Source of the DNA: Candidatus Anderseniibacteriota bacterium
GTDB taxonomy: Bacteria > Patescibacteria > Andersenbacteria > UBA10190
Direction: 5' to 3'
Length of the DNA stretch: 64,000 nucleotides
Assembly (NCBI GenBank): GCA_021414205.1
Contig: JAIOOW010000003.1
Location: 186,001 to 250,000, forward strand
The notes under the pieces are model-generated. The model saw only the letters and a list, made by a program, of their open reading frames with translations. It did no database searches and was not told the origin of the DNA. Below, piece by piece: positions 39,576-48,557 of this stretch; the first letter of the stretch is position 1; every line of letters starts with the position of its first letter. The translations under genes and the position numbers were made by a program.

Positions 39576-40709
39576 TTAATGCGCCACTTCTACGTTAATT
39601 TGGCTGAGATTCGATGGGGTAGAGGAGACCCAGAACGGCCAGAATTTGATATCGACGCTCCCGATGCTCGGAAACGATGTGAAGTGGTCGTTGAGCTCTT
39701 GTTTTGATAATCCTGCCAAATTATTCTCAGATAATTCTGTTGAACCGATTTTTTTCGCGTATGTTCCGGTAAGAGTTGCGGATACTTTTGCCTGGCCCGT
39801 TGCCCAATCGGTTTGAGAGATTTTTAGGGAAAACGATGCCGGGTCGTACGAGAGAAATTCCTCATCTGGCGCAACGTCTGCCCTCAGCGCCAGCGTCATA
39901 AGGCTCACAATATCGTGAGAATCTACGATAAATTCTTTTGCTTGCACTGTTGCGCTTGCAGTGTAGCTAACGGCGTGGCTACCAGCTTGCACAGACGCAT
40001 CGTTGCTTTCCGTGTTTACGGATAATAAATCTTGGCGAATTTCAGCGCCGCCCGCTTGTTGTTTTATTTTGTCGAGTGCTTGCGCTGTCGCATCATCTAA
40101 TGCCGACTTTTTAGCATTATCGATGTCTTGCTGAGAGATGGTCTGTGCGCCTACTTGGCCTCCAGAAAATTGAGACGTGCTTACCGCATATACCACTTTT
40201 TGAAGTCCGGGAGAAAATTTATCTATTAAAAATTTCCCCGGAGCTACGTCGCCTGATGATCCTGTCTGTTCCGCAGTTATGGATGCATCGACGGTCCCTT
40301 GAGGAGGAATGATGACGGGGTTATCGGTAAGAAACATTGTTCCGTTTGGTTCGTATCGCAAGTGCGTATGAGGCAGTAGCCGCTGTTCTGTGTCCTGATT
40401 ATTCGTAAACGTCACCGTTCCTTTCGAATTGCCTTGCGTAATATCTCCCCCTGATTGTTGGACTGTTTTTTGCGCAGTTCCTTCTTGCGTTATTATTTTT
40501 GCAGGAAGCGCATAGTGAATATAGTCAGGGGTAGTACTTTTTGAAGACAGAAGGATATCTTTTGAAACGTTTCGCTGAGTGATTTTTGGATGAACGGTAA
40601 TTGTTGCATGAGGAAGCGTCGTACCAAGTACGATAACAATTCCCCCAAGCACGCACAGCGTTATGAGTGCAAAGACACTTCGTTTCGGTAAAAAAACTTG
40701 AATAGCCAT
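39576..40709 (-). CDS. Membrane-anchored baseplate J-like protein
   Basis: A 377-residue protein: basic start MAIQVFLPKRS, one membrane helix (about 12-32), then an extracytoplasmic region. The central part (about 100-190) has the pattern of the baseplate J/gp47 domain: GTVTFTNNQDTEQRLLPHTHLR, then VIIPPQGTVDASITAEQTGSSGD and a closing SQFSGGQ. The later region is beta-rich. Proteins so annotated are common in CPR genomes, next to no phage genes, as here. The function is unknown; it may be part of a cell-surface complex. It lies four bases after the dnaE stop, so it is cotranscribed with dnaE. Confidence 0.65.
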   Translation of the reverse strand: MAIQVFLPKRSVFALITLCVLGGIVIVLGTTLPHATITVHPKITQRNVSKDILLSSKSTTPDYIHYALPAKIITQEGTAQKTVQQSGGDITQGNSKGTVTFTNNQDTEQRLLPHTHLRYEPNGTMFLTDNPVIIPPQGTVDASITAEQTGSSGDVAPGKFLIDKFSPGLQKVVYAVSTSQFSGGQVGAQTISQQDIDNAKKSALDDATAQALDKIKQQAGGAEIRQDLLSVNTESNDASVQAGSHAVSYTASATVQAKEFIVDSHDIVSLMTLALRADVAPDEEFLSYDPASFSLKISQTDWATGQAKVSATLTGTYAKKIGSTELSENNLAGLSKQELNDHFTSFPSIGSVDIKFWPFWVSSTPSNLSQINVEVAH

Positions 40710-40713
40710 AGTG

Positions 40714-43700
40714 TTACGTTGGAATGCGAATTGATTGCCTGCCAATAATGTCGGCAATTGCTGAAACCGTATCATCGCTAAGGGTAATGCGATAGGGGGT
40801 AGAGATGGTGGCCACGGAGCCCCCGCGAGGAATGTGCAGTGTGACGGGAATGCCGTTCGCGTCAACCTGCTTTTCTGAAAGTACGACGCGCAATTTTTCT
40901 AAGTCATCTCGTGACACTGAAGAGGAAAGAGAAAGTGTTACGGTCGGTCGTCGTTTTTCGCTTTGAGGGATTGCGGGCTCCGCTGCTGCAGATTCTTTCG
41001 TAAGCGGGCGCACTTTATTCGCCAGCACTTTCGCTTCACCATCCTTATCTGAGAGCGTTCCATCGACGATAATTTTTGCGCCATCTATCCAGAGAGACCC
41101 AGTTTCTTCGAGCAGTTTAGGAAATACTAATATTTCCGCCGCGTGCGATAAGTCTTCTATCGTAACGAACAGCATGGGCTTCCCACTCTTGGTAATAATC
41201 TTTTTCATGCGAGAAATGATCCCTGCAATCCTAATGGTTGCGCCGTCTCGCCCGGTCGTAACGGATGCGACAGGAGATGCGATTCGATCCATGATAGATA
41301 CGTATTCTCGCAACGGGTGTTCGGAAATATATAACCCAAGCAATTCTTTTTCCCAGCCTAAGCGCTCATCTTGCGTGCTTGGTGTTGCTTGCTGTAGCGT
41401 AATCTTTGGTTCTGGAAGAGGCTTGCTCGATGTTCCAAATAAATTCTTTTGTCCGGCGTCTGTTTTTCTGTGCAGTGCGCGATTAAAATCAAGTAGCGCG
41501 TCTGCATTTGCAAGCACTTCATTGCGATCGGTGAATAAGTCGAATCCGCCTGCTTTCGCCAAGCTTTCAACTGTTTTTTTATTGAAATCTTTCGCATTTA
41601 TTCTTCTAAATACGTCGAATAAATCCTTGAATGGTCCGCGGGCAGTTCGCTCCTCAATGAGCGCCGTCATTGCGTGGGTTCCTACGTTTTTTACGGCAGA
41701 TAATCCGAATCTGATTGCCTGCGCATCGTCTTTTATTTTTACAACGGAGAAGTCCACTTCGCTTTCATTCACGTCAGGAGGGAGGACGGGAATGTTGAGC
41801 GTGATTGCGTCGGCTACTTCAATTGCTTGCCGGTCGGTATTTCCTTGATCGGATGTTAGTAGTGCGGCCATAAATTCTGCAGGGTAGTGCGCTTTAAGGT
41901 ACGCCGTGTGATATGCAATCATGGCGTAGCATGCGGCATGCGCGCGGTTAAATCCATATCGGGCGAAGGGTTCAATGAAATCCCATACAGCCTGGGCTGT
42001 TTTTTGATCAACGCCCTGGGTTTTAATTGCTCCTGCAATAAATTTCTCTCGTTGTTCGTCCAGTAATTCTTTAATCTTTTTACCTACTGCTTTGCGCAAG
42101 ATGTCCGCTTCAGCATAGGAGAAGCCAGAGAATTGTCGGGCAATCATGAGCACCTGGTCCTGCGTTACGATAACGCCGTACGTTTTTTCCAGAATTGGTC
42201 TCAGCGTAGGGTGCAGGTATGTAATTTTTTTTCGTCCGTGTTTCGCGGCGATGAAATCAGGAATAGAATCCATCGGTCCTGGGCGATAGAGAGCAACCAT
42301 AGAGATAATATCCTCGAATTCAGAAGGTTTTAATTCTTTTAAGTAGCGTCTCATGCCAGAGGATTCTAACTGGAACACTCCGATCGTTTTTGCTTGTTGG
42401 AGAAGTTCGTACGTTGCGGTGTCTTTTACGGAAAGAGTATCCAAGTTAATTTCTACGCCGTGCAGTTTTTTAATAATTTCTAATGCTTTTTGCAAAATTG
42501 TTAAGTTCTTGAGGCCCAAGAAGTCCATTTTCAAAAGCCCCAGTGCTTCCACTGCTCCCATCGCATATTGCGTCACGGTGTCTTTTGAGCCGTCTGATGT
42601 GCTCGATAGCTGCAAGGGGACATATTCCGTTAATGGCTTGTCGGTAATTACCACGGCAGCAGCGTGGGTGCTGGCGTGCCTACATACGCCCTCAAGTTTT
42701 TTTGCCATGTCGATTAATTTTTTCGCTTGCGGATCTTTGGTATACAAATCTTTTAATTCGCCGTCTTGCGACAATGCTTCTTCGAAGTTTGTAAATTGAG
42801 GAATAGCTTTTGCAACCTGGTCGCAGAATGAATACGGCATTGCCATTGCGCGGCCAGCATCGCGTACCGCAGCGCGTGCGGCCATTGTTCCGAATGTAAT
42901 AATCTGTGATACGTGCTCTGCCCCATATTTTTCTCGCACATAATCAATGACCTCGCCACGGCGATCGTCCGCAAAGTCCAAGTCGATGTCGGGCATGCTT
43001 ACGCGTTCCGGGTTCAAGAATCGCTCGAACAATAATTCGTATTGAATTGGGTCGACGTTGGTAATATTGGTAAGGTAGGCAACGAAGCTTCCTGCAGCGC
43101 TTCCTCTTCCTGGGCCAACGAAAATACCTCTGCTTTTTGCTTCCATCACAAAATCGGAAACGATCAAGAAGTACGCAGAGAACCCTGTCTGGGAAATAAC
43201 CCCTAATTCATAATCGAGGCGTTCAAGAGCGCCTTCTGGAATTTTTTTGTCATATCTTGTCTTGAGTCCTTTTTCACATAATTCGCGCAGTGCTTGATCG
43301 GGTGTTTTTTCTTTTGGAAGAGGGAAGCGAGGGAGCTGATTTTTGTAGAATTCGAATGTTACATCACACATGTCTGCAATTTTCTGCGTATTATCCACCG
43401 CTTCAGGATGTTCTTTCCATGCCTCCTTTAATTCTTCGGGGCTTTTGAGCGAGTAGTCTTCGTCCGTCATACTCATTCTATCTGTTTCGTCTACTGTTCT
43501 GCCTGTCTGTACGCAAATAAGCACGTCTTGTGCGGCAGCGTCTTCGGGGTGAATGTAGTGCGAGTCGGATGTTGCAACTAATCCCACGTTATATTTTTTT
43601 GCGAGCTTGATTAATTCCGCATTTAACTTGAGCTGATCTGGAATATTCGGATGGTCTTGCACTTCCAAATAAAAATGTTCTTTGCCAAATAATTCCAAGT

Positions 43701-44184
43701 GCCACTTAATTAAATTCTCCGCATCTTCCATGCGATTACCCATGATTGCTCGGGAGATATCGCCGTTCAAGCATCCGGATAATACGACCAAGCCCTCATG
43801 ATGTTGTTCTAGTAATTCGTAATCAATCCTCGGTTTGTAGTAGTAGCCTTCGAGGAACGCTTTTGTTGAAAGCTGTATCAAGTTTTTATAGCCAGTATTG
43901 TTTGAGGCGATGAGGGATATGTGCCTTGGGTTGGCATCCATTTTTCCGCGCTTGTTGTGCCTGCCGTTCGGCGCTAAGTATCCTTCCATGCCGATAATTG
44001 GTTTAACTCCAGTGCCTTGCGCTGCCTGCACAAATTCTATAGCAGAATACATGGAGCCATGGTCCGTAATAGCAAGGCTATTCATGCCTAATTCTTTTGT
44101 GCGAGCAACTAATGCATTAACTTTACCCAATCCGTCAAGCAACGAGTAGTGAGAGTGGACGTGCAAGTGAGTAAAGTCGTTCAT
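40714..44184 (-). CDS. dnaE: DNA polymerase III alpha subunit
   Basis: Main replicative polymerase. The 1156 residues match the DnaE1 class. The N-terminal PHP domain starts FTHLHVHSHYSLLDGLGKVN, and the catalytic PDIDLDFADDRRGEV triad follows, with another Asp in GPGRGSAAGS-flanked palm text. The helix-hairpin-helix region and OB domain (IAGIISRMKKIITKSGKPM) close the protein. The ATG at 44184 (MNDFTHLHV) is chosen over an in-frame TTG nine bases upstream. TATACT ends eight bases before this ATG. The PHP metal ligands look intact at the visible positions, so proofreading in cis is possible. Confidence 0.97.
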   Translation of the reverse strand: MNDFTHLHVHSHYSLLDGLGKVNALVARTKELGMNSLAITDHGSMYSAIEFVQAAQGTGVKPIIGMEGYLAPNGRHNKRGKMDANPRHISLIASNNTGYKNLIQLSTKAFLEGYYYKPRIDYELLEQHHEGLVVLSGCLNGDISRAIMGNRMEDAENLIKWHLELFGKEHFYLEVQDHPNIPDQLKLNAELIKLAKKYNVGLVATSDSHYIHPEDAAAQDVLICVQTGRTVDETDRMSMTDEDYSLKSPEELKEAWKEHPEAVDNTQKIADMCDVTFEFYKNQLPRFPLPKEKTPDQALRELCEKGLKTRYDKKIPEGALERLDYELGVISQTGFSAYFLIVSDFVMEAKSRGIFVGPGRGSAAGSFVAYLTNITNVDPIQYELLFERFLNPERVSMPDIDLDFADDRRGEVIDYVREKYGAEHVSQIITFGTMAARAAVRDAGRAMAMPYSFCDQVAKAIPQFTNFEEALSQDGELKDLYTKDPQAKKLIDMAKKLEGVCRHASTHAAAVVITDKPLTEYVPLQLSSTSDGSKDTVTQYAMGAVEALGLLKMDFLGLKNLTILQKALEIIKKLHGVEINLDTLSVKDTATYELLQQAKTIGVFQLESSGMRRYLKELKPSEFEDIISMVALYRPGPMDSIPDFIAAKHGRKKITYLHPTLRPILEKTYGVIVTQDQVLMIARQFSGFSYAEADILRKAVGKKIKELLDEQREKFIAGAIKTQGVDQKTAQAVWDFIEPFARYGFNRAHAACYAMIAYHTAYLKAHYPAEFMAALLTSDQGNTDRQAIEVADAITLNIPVLPPDVNESEVDFSVVKIKDDAQAIRFGLSAVKNVGTHAMTALIEERTARGPFKDLFDVFRRINAKDFNKKTVESLAKAGGFDLFTDRNEVLANADALLDFNRALHRKTDAGQKNLFGTSSKPLPEPKITLQQATPSTQDERLGWEKELLGLYISEHPLREYVSIMDRIASPVASVTTGRDGATIRIAGIISRMKKIITKSGKPMLFVTIEDLSHAAEILVFPKLLEETGSLWIDGAKIIVDGTLSDKDGEAKVLANKVRPLTKESAAAEPAIPQSEKRRPTVTLSLSSSVSRDDLEKLRVVLSEKQVDANGIPVTLHIPRGGSVATISTPYRITLSDDTVSAIADIIGRQSIRIPT

Positions 44185-44229
44185 GGCCTTCAAGTATACC
44201 GCGCAGGAGGTAAAAGAATAAAGATGATT

Positions 44230-44270
44230 TTAAAAGAAAAGGCACGCTTCGAATTGCTTCGATGCGTGCC
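44230..44270 (-). terminator. Rho-independent terminator (minus strand)
   Basis: GGCACGC/GCGTGCC with inner CGAA/TTCG, followed on the minus strand by TTTTCTTTT. It ends the orphan gene 44293-44592 and insulates dnaE. Confidence 0.85.
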
Positions 44271-44292
44271 ACTAAGCGTGCGCTTGTTGTAA

Positions 44293-44592
44293 CTAGGCGG
44301 GTACCACGTCGATCGCCTCGTATTGCGGAATGTGTATAATTGCAAACTCGCGAATAACGTCTCCAAGTGTTTTGAACCAGGCTTCCCGTACCTGCTGATC
44401 GCAATCAGCAGGGGATTCCACCTTTGCGGTAATTTCTGATCCCCTGGCGGAGTCTCTGGGAATTTCAACAGTAATGTCATCCAAGGTAAGTCCGATTTTT
44501 GGGTGGATTTGGACAGTTCCACACAGTTCCTCCGCAAGGCGATCGAGGGGGATACCCTGGGGAATCCCCGTAACAGTTATCTTCATTTCCAC
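44293..44592 (-). CDS. Orphan 99-residue protein
   Basis: Unrecognised. A GTG start at 44592 is preferred because AGGAG lies nine bases upstream; an ATG two codons later is also possible. The protein is acidic and soluble, with a beta-alpha pattern (KITVTGIPQGIPLDRLAEEL, then ITVEIPRDSARGSEITAKVE) that could form a small ferredoxin-like fold. A strong terminator follows. It is divergent from the membrane protein at 44708, with promoters in the 115-bp gap. The GC-rich codons resemble the other orphan genes. Confidence 0.6.
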   Translation of the reverse strand: MEMKITVTGIPQGIPLDRLAEELCGTVQIHPKIGLTLDDITVEIPRDSARGSEITAKVESPADCDQQVREAWFKTLGDVIREFAIIHIPQYEAIDVVPA

Positions 44593-44691
44593 AGTCTGGT
44601 ACTCCTGAAAAGGGCGGGTGGTTCAACTAAAACAGCAGCTCAATCAACGAAGAATTATTATATATAAATCAGGAAAAAACAAGAAGGCATA

Positions 44692-44700
44692 TGGTATGAT
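44692..44700 (+). promoter_or_regulatory. Extended -10 of the 44708 gene
   Basis: TG-G-TATGAT at 44692-44700, seven bases before the ATG at 44708. Leaderless start predicted; longer in-frame starts upstream lack support. Confidence 0.55.
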
Positions 44701-44707
44701 GTGGTAT

Positions 44708-45502
44708 ATGAGCATGCATCGGGTCGTAAAAAAGACGCTATATGCTGGAGGGTTCGGACTTTTTGTATGCTTGATATTGTTTTTGATTATTTCTCCGTTT
44801 TTACCGAAAAAACAAAACACTGGCCCGGTTGTGACTCCGGAGCCGCTGCAGGCAATTGCTGTTGAAAACATCGTTGCAATTCCGCATATTGATGAGCCGG
44901 GCCCAACTGGAAAAACAGTCGACGTGGTTGCACGGCTTCGCAATAATAATCCGCGCGCAGGGACGGGCGATTACCCGGTGACGTTTCAACTAAAAGATTC
45001 TTCGGGCTCCGTCATTCAATCAGTGACGCAGCATGAGTATGTGCTGCCAGGGGCGATCGGATATGTTGCCGCGCTTGATATACAGGTTCCGCCAGGCACG
45101 ACGTATGATCACGCCGAAGTGGTGACGCCGAAAGACGTGCAGCTTATGACGATTCCCGACTCAGCGCCCACACCTCAATTCAGCGTGTTTCTGCAGGATA
45201 GAACATTGATAGCTTCCGGCAATTTTCCATACGAACAGCAGACGGGAATTGTGACGAATACGTCGTCGTTTGATTGGCATGTCGTAGACGTCGTAGCAGT
45301 TGCGCTTGATGATAATGGGGCAATTATAGGGGTTGGTAAAAGTACAGTAGGCAAATTGCTGGTCGGCGAGCAGCGTCAGTTTACGCTGCAATGGCCTCGT
45401 CCGAATGCAAAAACAAACAGGGTGATTGCCATCGCCACTACGAACATGTTTAATGATTCCAATTTTGTAAATATCATTGGCGATCCGAACGCATTGCGGT
45501 AA
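44708..45502 (+). CDS. Membrane-anchored extracytoplasmic protein, unknown function
   Basis: A 264-residue protein with an N-terminal membrane helix (about 12-33, LYAGGFGLFVCLILFLIISP) and an exported beta-sandwich-like region. The text VDVVARLRNNNPRAGTGDYP and the later GIVTNTSSFDWHVVDVVAVAL resemble two FxLYD-like/immunoglobulin-like units that recur in lipid- or wall-associated proteins. No catalytic motif is seen. rodA follows by nine bases, so it may act in cell-shape or envelope work. The start is set by an extended -10 seven bases upstream. Confidence 0.7.
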   Translation: MSMHRVVKKTLYAGGFGLFVCLILFLIISPFLPKKQNTGPVVTPEPLQAIAVENIVAIPHIDEPGPTGKTVDVVARLRNNNPRAGTGDYPVTFQLKDSSGSVIQSVTQHEYVLPGAIGYVAALDIQVPPGTTYDHAEVVTPKDVQLMTIPDSAPTPQFSVFLQDRTLIASGNFPYEQQTGIVTNTSSFDWHVVDVVAVALDDNGAIIGVGKSTVGKLLVGEQRQFTLQWPRPNAKTNRVIAIATTNMFNDSNFVNIIGDPNALR

Positions 45503-45511
45503 AACAAATAC

Positions 45512-46633
45512 ATGAGGTTTTCTGACGTATTGCGTTCAGCTGATTGGGTTATTGTAGGGTGCGTAGCACTGCTCGCCAGCATCGGGCTTGCCATGCTTGC
45601 TTCTGCCACGGATTCTGGGCAAGCGCTATCGCCGTTATTGTATCGTCAGGCAATTGCTCTTGCCCTTGGCTTTCTTGTGCTGATAGTAACAATGAGGATC
45701 CCGTATCATACGTGGAAGCGTTTTGCTCCGCTGTTATTCGGAGTCGGGGTCGTAAGCCAGATCGGGTTGGCGATTGCCGGGCGAGCTATTCGAGGAACTG
45801 TGAGTCGAGTGGATATTTTGGGATTCCAGATTCAGCCATCCGAATTCGTAAAAGTTGCGCTAGTACTCGTGCTCGCGCTAGTACTTTCTAAGTATGGAAG
45901 GCTCGGGTGGAGGCAAATCGGGATTACGTTCGGCATTATTGCCATACCTGTTTTCTTGGTATTGCGAGAGCCGGACTTGGGGATGGCAGCCGTTATGATG
46001 AGCGCCTGGATTGGAATGCTGATCGTATTCGGGCTGCCGTTTCGCACCTTTGTGGCTATTTGTTTAATAGGGAGTTTAGCATTTGCCGGGGCGTGGAATG
46101 GGCTATTGTTTGATTATCAGAAAAAAAGAATTTTAACGTTTCTGCATCCGACTGCTGACCCGCTTTCAACGGGCTATAACGTAACGCAATCTATCATTGC
46201 ATTAGGTTCCGGGCAATTATTTGGCAGAGGATTAGGGCATGGTCCGCAATCGCAGCTAAAGTTTCTTCCCGAACAGCATACTGATTTTATTTTAGCCAGC
46301 GTAGGGGAGGAGTTAGGCTTTGTCGGGATCGCATTAATATGTGCGCTCTACGGCATATTGCTATGGCGAGTGATTATTATCATTCGAAGCGTAGACGATC
46401 CATTTGCCCAATTAGTGGGAACCGGGGCGTTTTTCCTTTTAATAACGGGTTTTACCGTAAATGCAGGAATGAATATGGGATTACTGCCCGTAACCGGAAT
46501 TCCGTTGCCGTTTATCAGTTATGGAGGGTCTAACTTATTAACATCCTGTTTTTTACTGGGACTAGTCGAGTCGTTAAAGATTCATAGTAGATTTACCCAG
46601 CAAGCTCCTCGAGAATTGAGCTCATTTATTTAA
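45512..46633 (+). CDS. rodA: SEDS peptidoglycan glycosyltransferase RodA/FtsW
   Basis: Polytopic SEDS-family glycan polymerase for peptidoglycan synthesis. It has 373 residues with about ten membrane helices. Family hallmarks include GFQIQPSEFVKVALVLVLAL, KKRILTFLHPTADP, the conserved Asp-containing TDFILASVGEELGFVG, and the C-terminal NMGLLPVTGIPLPFISYGGSN. RodA is favoured over FtsW because of length and the absence of division genes near by, but this is not certain. Partner penicillin-binding protein genes are not in the window. Confidence 0.92.
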   Translation: MRFSDVLRSADWVIVGCVALLASIGLAMLASATDSGQALSPLLYRQAIALALGFLVLIVTMRIPYHTWKRFAPLLFGVGVVSQIGLAIAGRAIRGTVSRVDILGFQIQPSEFVKVALVLVLALVLSKYGRLGWRQIGITFGIIAIPVFLVLREPDLGMAAVMMSAWIGMLIVFGLPFRTFVAICLIGSLAFAGAWNGLLFDYQKKRILTFLHPTADPLSTGYNVTQSIIALGSGQLFGRGLGHGPQSQLKFLPEQHTDFILASVGEELGFVGIALICALYGILLWRVIIIIRSVDDPFAQLVGTGAFFLLITGFTVNAGMNMGLLPVTGIPLPFISYGGSNLLTSCFLLGLVESLKIHSRFTQQAPRELSSFI

Positions 46634-46636
46634 AAT

Positions 46637-46655
46637 CGAACACCATTTGTGTTCG
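46637..46655. terminator. Hairpin after rodA
   Basis: CGAACAC-CATTT-GTGTTCG, perfect 7-bp stem four bases after the rodA stop, without a T-run on the plus strand. Weak or partial terminator. Confidence 0.35.
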
Positions 46656-46674
46656 GAAAACGTACGAAATCGGA

Positions 46675-46703
46675 TTGACATGAAGCGTTTTTTGGACTAT
46701 GAT
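46675..46703 (+). promoter_or_regulatory. Near-consensus promoter
   Basis: TTGACA at 46675-46680, 17-bp spacer, TATGAT at 46698-46703. The leader before the ATG at 46724 is about 14 bases. Confidence 0.85.
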
Positions 46704-46723
46704 AAAGAACATACAAGCACCCT

Positions 46724-47047
46724 ATGGAACTCGACGAAAACGTACATTTTATATCTCGATGCCCCTTTTGTAGCGCAGAATACGATCTGGATGGCGCGCG
46801 GGTAATCGGAGAAGAGGAGGACGCTACGGTAGTGTATGTTACCTGCTCAAAATGCGAGAGTTCTATCGTTGCAATGGTTGCCATGACTGGCCTTGGAATT
46901 GTGAGCTTAGGGCTAGTTACAGACATGACAGCAGAGGATACTAAGAAGTTTTTCGGGGCTAAAGAGGTTTCTGGCGACGAGCTTCTTTCTATGTACGAAA
47001 TCTTAAAAGAAGATCAAAACGCCCTACGGGCATTGACGAAAAAATAA
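46724..47047 (+). CDS. Zinc-ribbon protein, unknown function
   Basis: A 107-residue soluble protein. The first half holds a zinc ribbon with CPFC (about residues 13-16) and CSKC (about 41-44). A middle stretch IVAMVAMTGLGIVSLGLVTDMT is mildly hydrophobic, and the C-terminal part is helical (DELLSMYEILKEDQNALRAL). Such short zinc-ribbon proteins are widespread in CPR bacteria without known function. It sits 24 bp upstream of rplY and shares a strong promoter with it, which hints at a translation-linked role, but this is only inference. Confidence 0.72.
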   Translation: MELDENVHFISRCPFCSAEYDLDGARVIGEEEDATVVYVTCSKCESSIVAMVAMTGLGIVSLGLVTDMTAEDTKKFFGAKEVSGDELLSMYEILKEDQNALRALTKK

Positions 47048-47071
47048 GGGTAGGCTACGCTGATAACTCAT

Positions 47072-47755
47072 ATGGCTGACAAGTTTACTATTGCTGCCCA
47101 ATCACGAGATTCCCACATCGGGGAGCTTCGTCGTGCTGGCAACGTTCCTGCAGTGCTATACGGCCACGGGATCGAAGCGCAGAGCATTTCTATTGAAATG
47201 CGGGAATTTATGAAACTTTTGCCAAAAGCAGGGTACACGACGATTATCAACTTGAAATTAGACGATAAGAAAGAGCATCCGGTATTTATCCGAGACGTTC
47301 AATTCCATCCAGTCAAGAGCACTGTGATGCATGTTGATTTTTACCAAGTACGAATGGATGAAAAGGTTACTGCAAAGGTCCCTCTTAAATTCGTTGGAGA
47401 AGCTCCTGCTGTGAAAGATATGGCTGGTACGCTTGTACGAAGCATGGACGAACTTGAAGTGGAAGCGCTTCCAATCGACTTGCCTCACGAACTTGAAGTT
47501 GATATTTCTACGATTAAAGACTTCGATACGCAATTACATGTTTCAAATATCATATTGCCAAAGGGTGTAGTTGCTCTTGCAGAAGCAGACGAAGTAATTG
47601 CGCTTGTGCAGCCACCACGATCTGAAGCTGAAATGGATTCTCTGTCTGAGGAAGTGAAGGAAGACGTAGAAGCAGTTGAGGGCGTGAAGAAGGAAGAGCC
47701 TGTTGAAGGTGAGGCTGCTGAAGGAGCAGAAGCAAAGCCGGAAGAAAAGAAATAA
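47072..47755 (+). CDS. rplY: Ribosomal protein L25 (CTC form)
   Basis: L25 binds 5S rRNA. The 227 residues are of the longer CTC type: an N-terminal L25 domain (about 1-90, beginning SRDSHIGELRRAGNVPAVLYGHG) and a C-terminal TL5 domain (about 95-185, with DLPHELEVDISTIKDFDTQLHVSNI). An acidic/Lys tail rich in Glu and Ala closes it. It is followed at once by a palindromic bidirectional terminator shared with prmC. Confidence 0.95.
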   Translation: MADKFTIAAQSRDSHIGELRRAGNVPAVLYGHGIEAQSISIEMREFMKLLPKAGYTTIINLKLDDKKEHPVFIRDVQFHPVKSTVMHVDFYQVRMDEKVTAKVPLKFVGEAPAVKDMAGTLVRSMDELEVEALPIDLPHELEVDISTIKDFDTQLHVSNIILPKGVVALAEADEVIALVQPPRSEAEMDSLSEEVKEDVEAVEGVKKEEPVEGEAAEGAEAKPEEKK

Positions 47756-47756
47756 T

Positions 47757-47786
47757 AAAAAAGGAGAGTAATTACTCTCCTTTTTT
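47757..47786. terminator. Bidirectional terminator between rplY and prmC
   Basis: A perfect palindrome: AAGGAGAGTAA/TTACTCTCCTT (47761-47782), flanked by A-run and T-run. It overlaps the stop codon of the convergent prmC. Confidence 0.9.
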
Positions 47787-48557
47787 ATTTGCTGTGATAA
47801 TCTCTCCGCCAACTGTTTCTATGATTGCGGGGACGTTGTTTTCTTGGGAGTATCTGAGTATTTGATTTACAAACTGAAGTCCGTCTTCGCCACCATCTAA
47901 TGCAATGCGAGGCTCAAATAAAAGCCCTCGAGTATCTTGGGTAGAATCTCCAGCTGCCAGTTCTTCAGTGGGGATATAAGGCGGATTACTGACGATCAAG
48001 TCTACGTTTCTATTCAAAATAGGGGAGAGCATGTCGCCCTGCAAAAATTCTATTCTGTCTGCAACGCCATGCTTTTCTGCATTTTGCTGTGCGATTTTTA
48101 AGGCGGCGGGGGATATATCCGTAGCGATGATATGAATATTTGGAAGCTCTAGCGCGAGTGTTGTTGCGATAATTCCAGACCCAGTGCATATATCGGCAAT
48201 AAGAATTTCTTGGGTAATATCAAAATTATTTTTTATATAATCCAATGCCGTATCTATCGAAGCTTCTGTGTCCGGGCGGGGGACGAGGACATTAGGGGTA
48301 ACGATAAACGTCCGTCCGTAAAAATCAGCATGACCTAAAATATATGCCAACGGCATGCCTGTTTTGCGCTTTTCCGCCATTTCTAGAATGGTTTGGAGAT
48401 TTTGCTCAGTAATAACATCTTCGCCGTGGGCGAGTAGGTAACTGGCGTCGTCTTTTGTAAGGATATGCAAAAGAATACGCTGCGCATCCAGTTCGGGCGC
48501 ATCGGAAATAGTTCGCAGGGATGCTGCGACGTTCTGTTGTGCTTCGTGAATGGTCAT
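47772..48557 (-). CDS. prmC: Release factor glutamine methyltransferase PrmC
   Basis: Methylates the Gln of the GGQ motif of release factors. The 261 residues include an N-terminal helical release-factor-binding domain (about 1-75) and a SAM-dependent methyltransferase domain with IADICTGSGIIATTLAL (SAM loop) and the catalytic VSNPPYIP. It begins in an ATGA overlap with prfA, its substrate, an order common in bacteria. The C-terminus ends inside the shared terminator hairpin. Confidence 0.95.
   Translation of the reverse strand: MTIHEAQQNVAASLRTISDAPELDAQRILLHILTKDDASYLLAHGEDVITEQNLQTILEMAEKRKTGMPLAYILGHADFYGRTFIVTPNVLVPRPDTEASIDTALDYIKNNFDITQEILIADICTGSGIIATTLALELPNIHIIATDISPAALKIAQQNAEKHGVADRIEFLQGDMLSPILNRNVDLIVSNPPYIPTEELAAGDSTQDTRGLLFEPRIALDGGEDGLQFVNQILRYSQENNVPAIIETVGGEIITANKKGE

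Noticed and set aside
39576..40709. Prophage remnant suggested by the baseplate-J-like domain
   Set aside because: No other tail, capsid, integrase or lysis gene is near, and the gene is linked to dnaE; such proteins are common in this lineage without phage context.
44205..44292. AGGAGG on the plus strand followed by ATG and a 22-codon frame
   Set aside because: Spacing of 13 bases is poor, and the frame runs through the minus-strand terminator and ends in hairpin sequence; AGGAGG here is upstream of dnaE on the other strand by chance.
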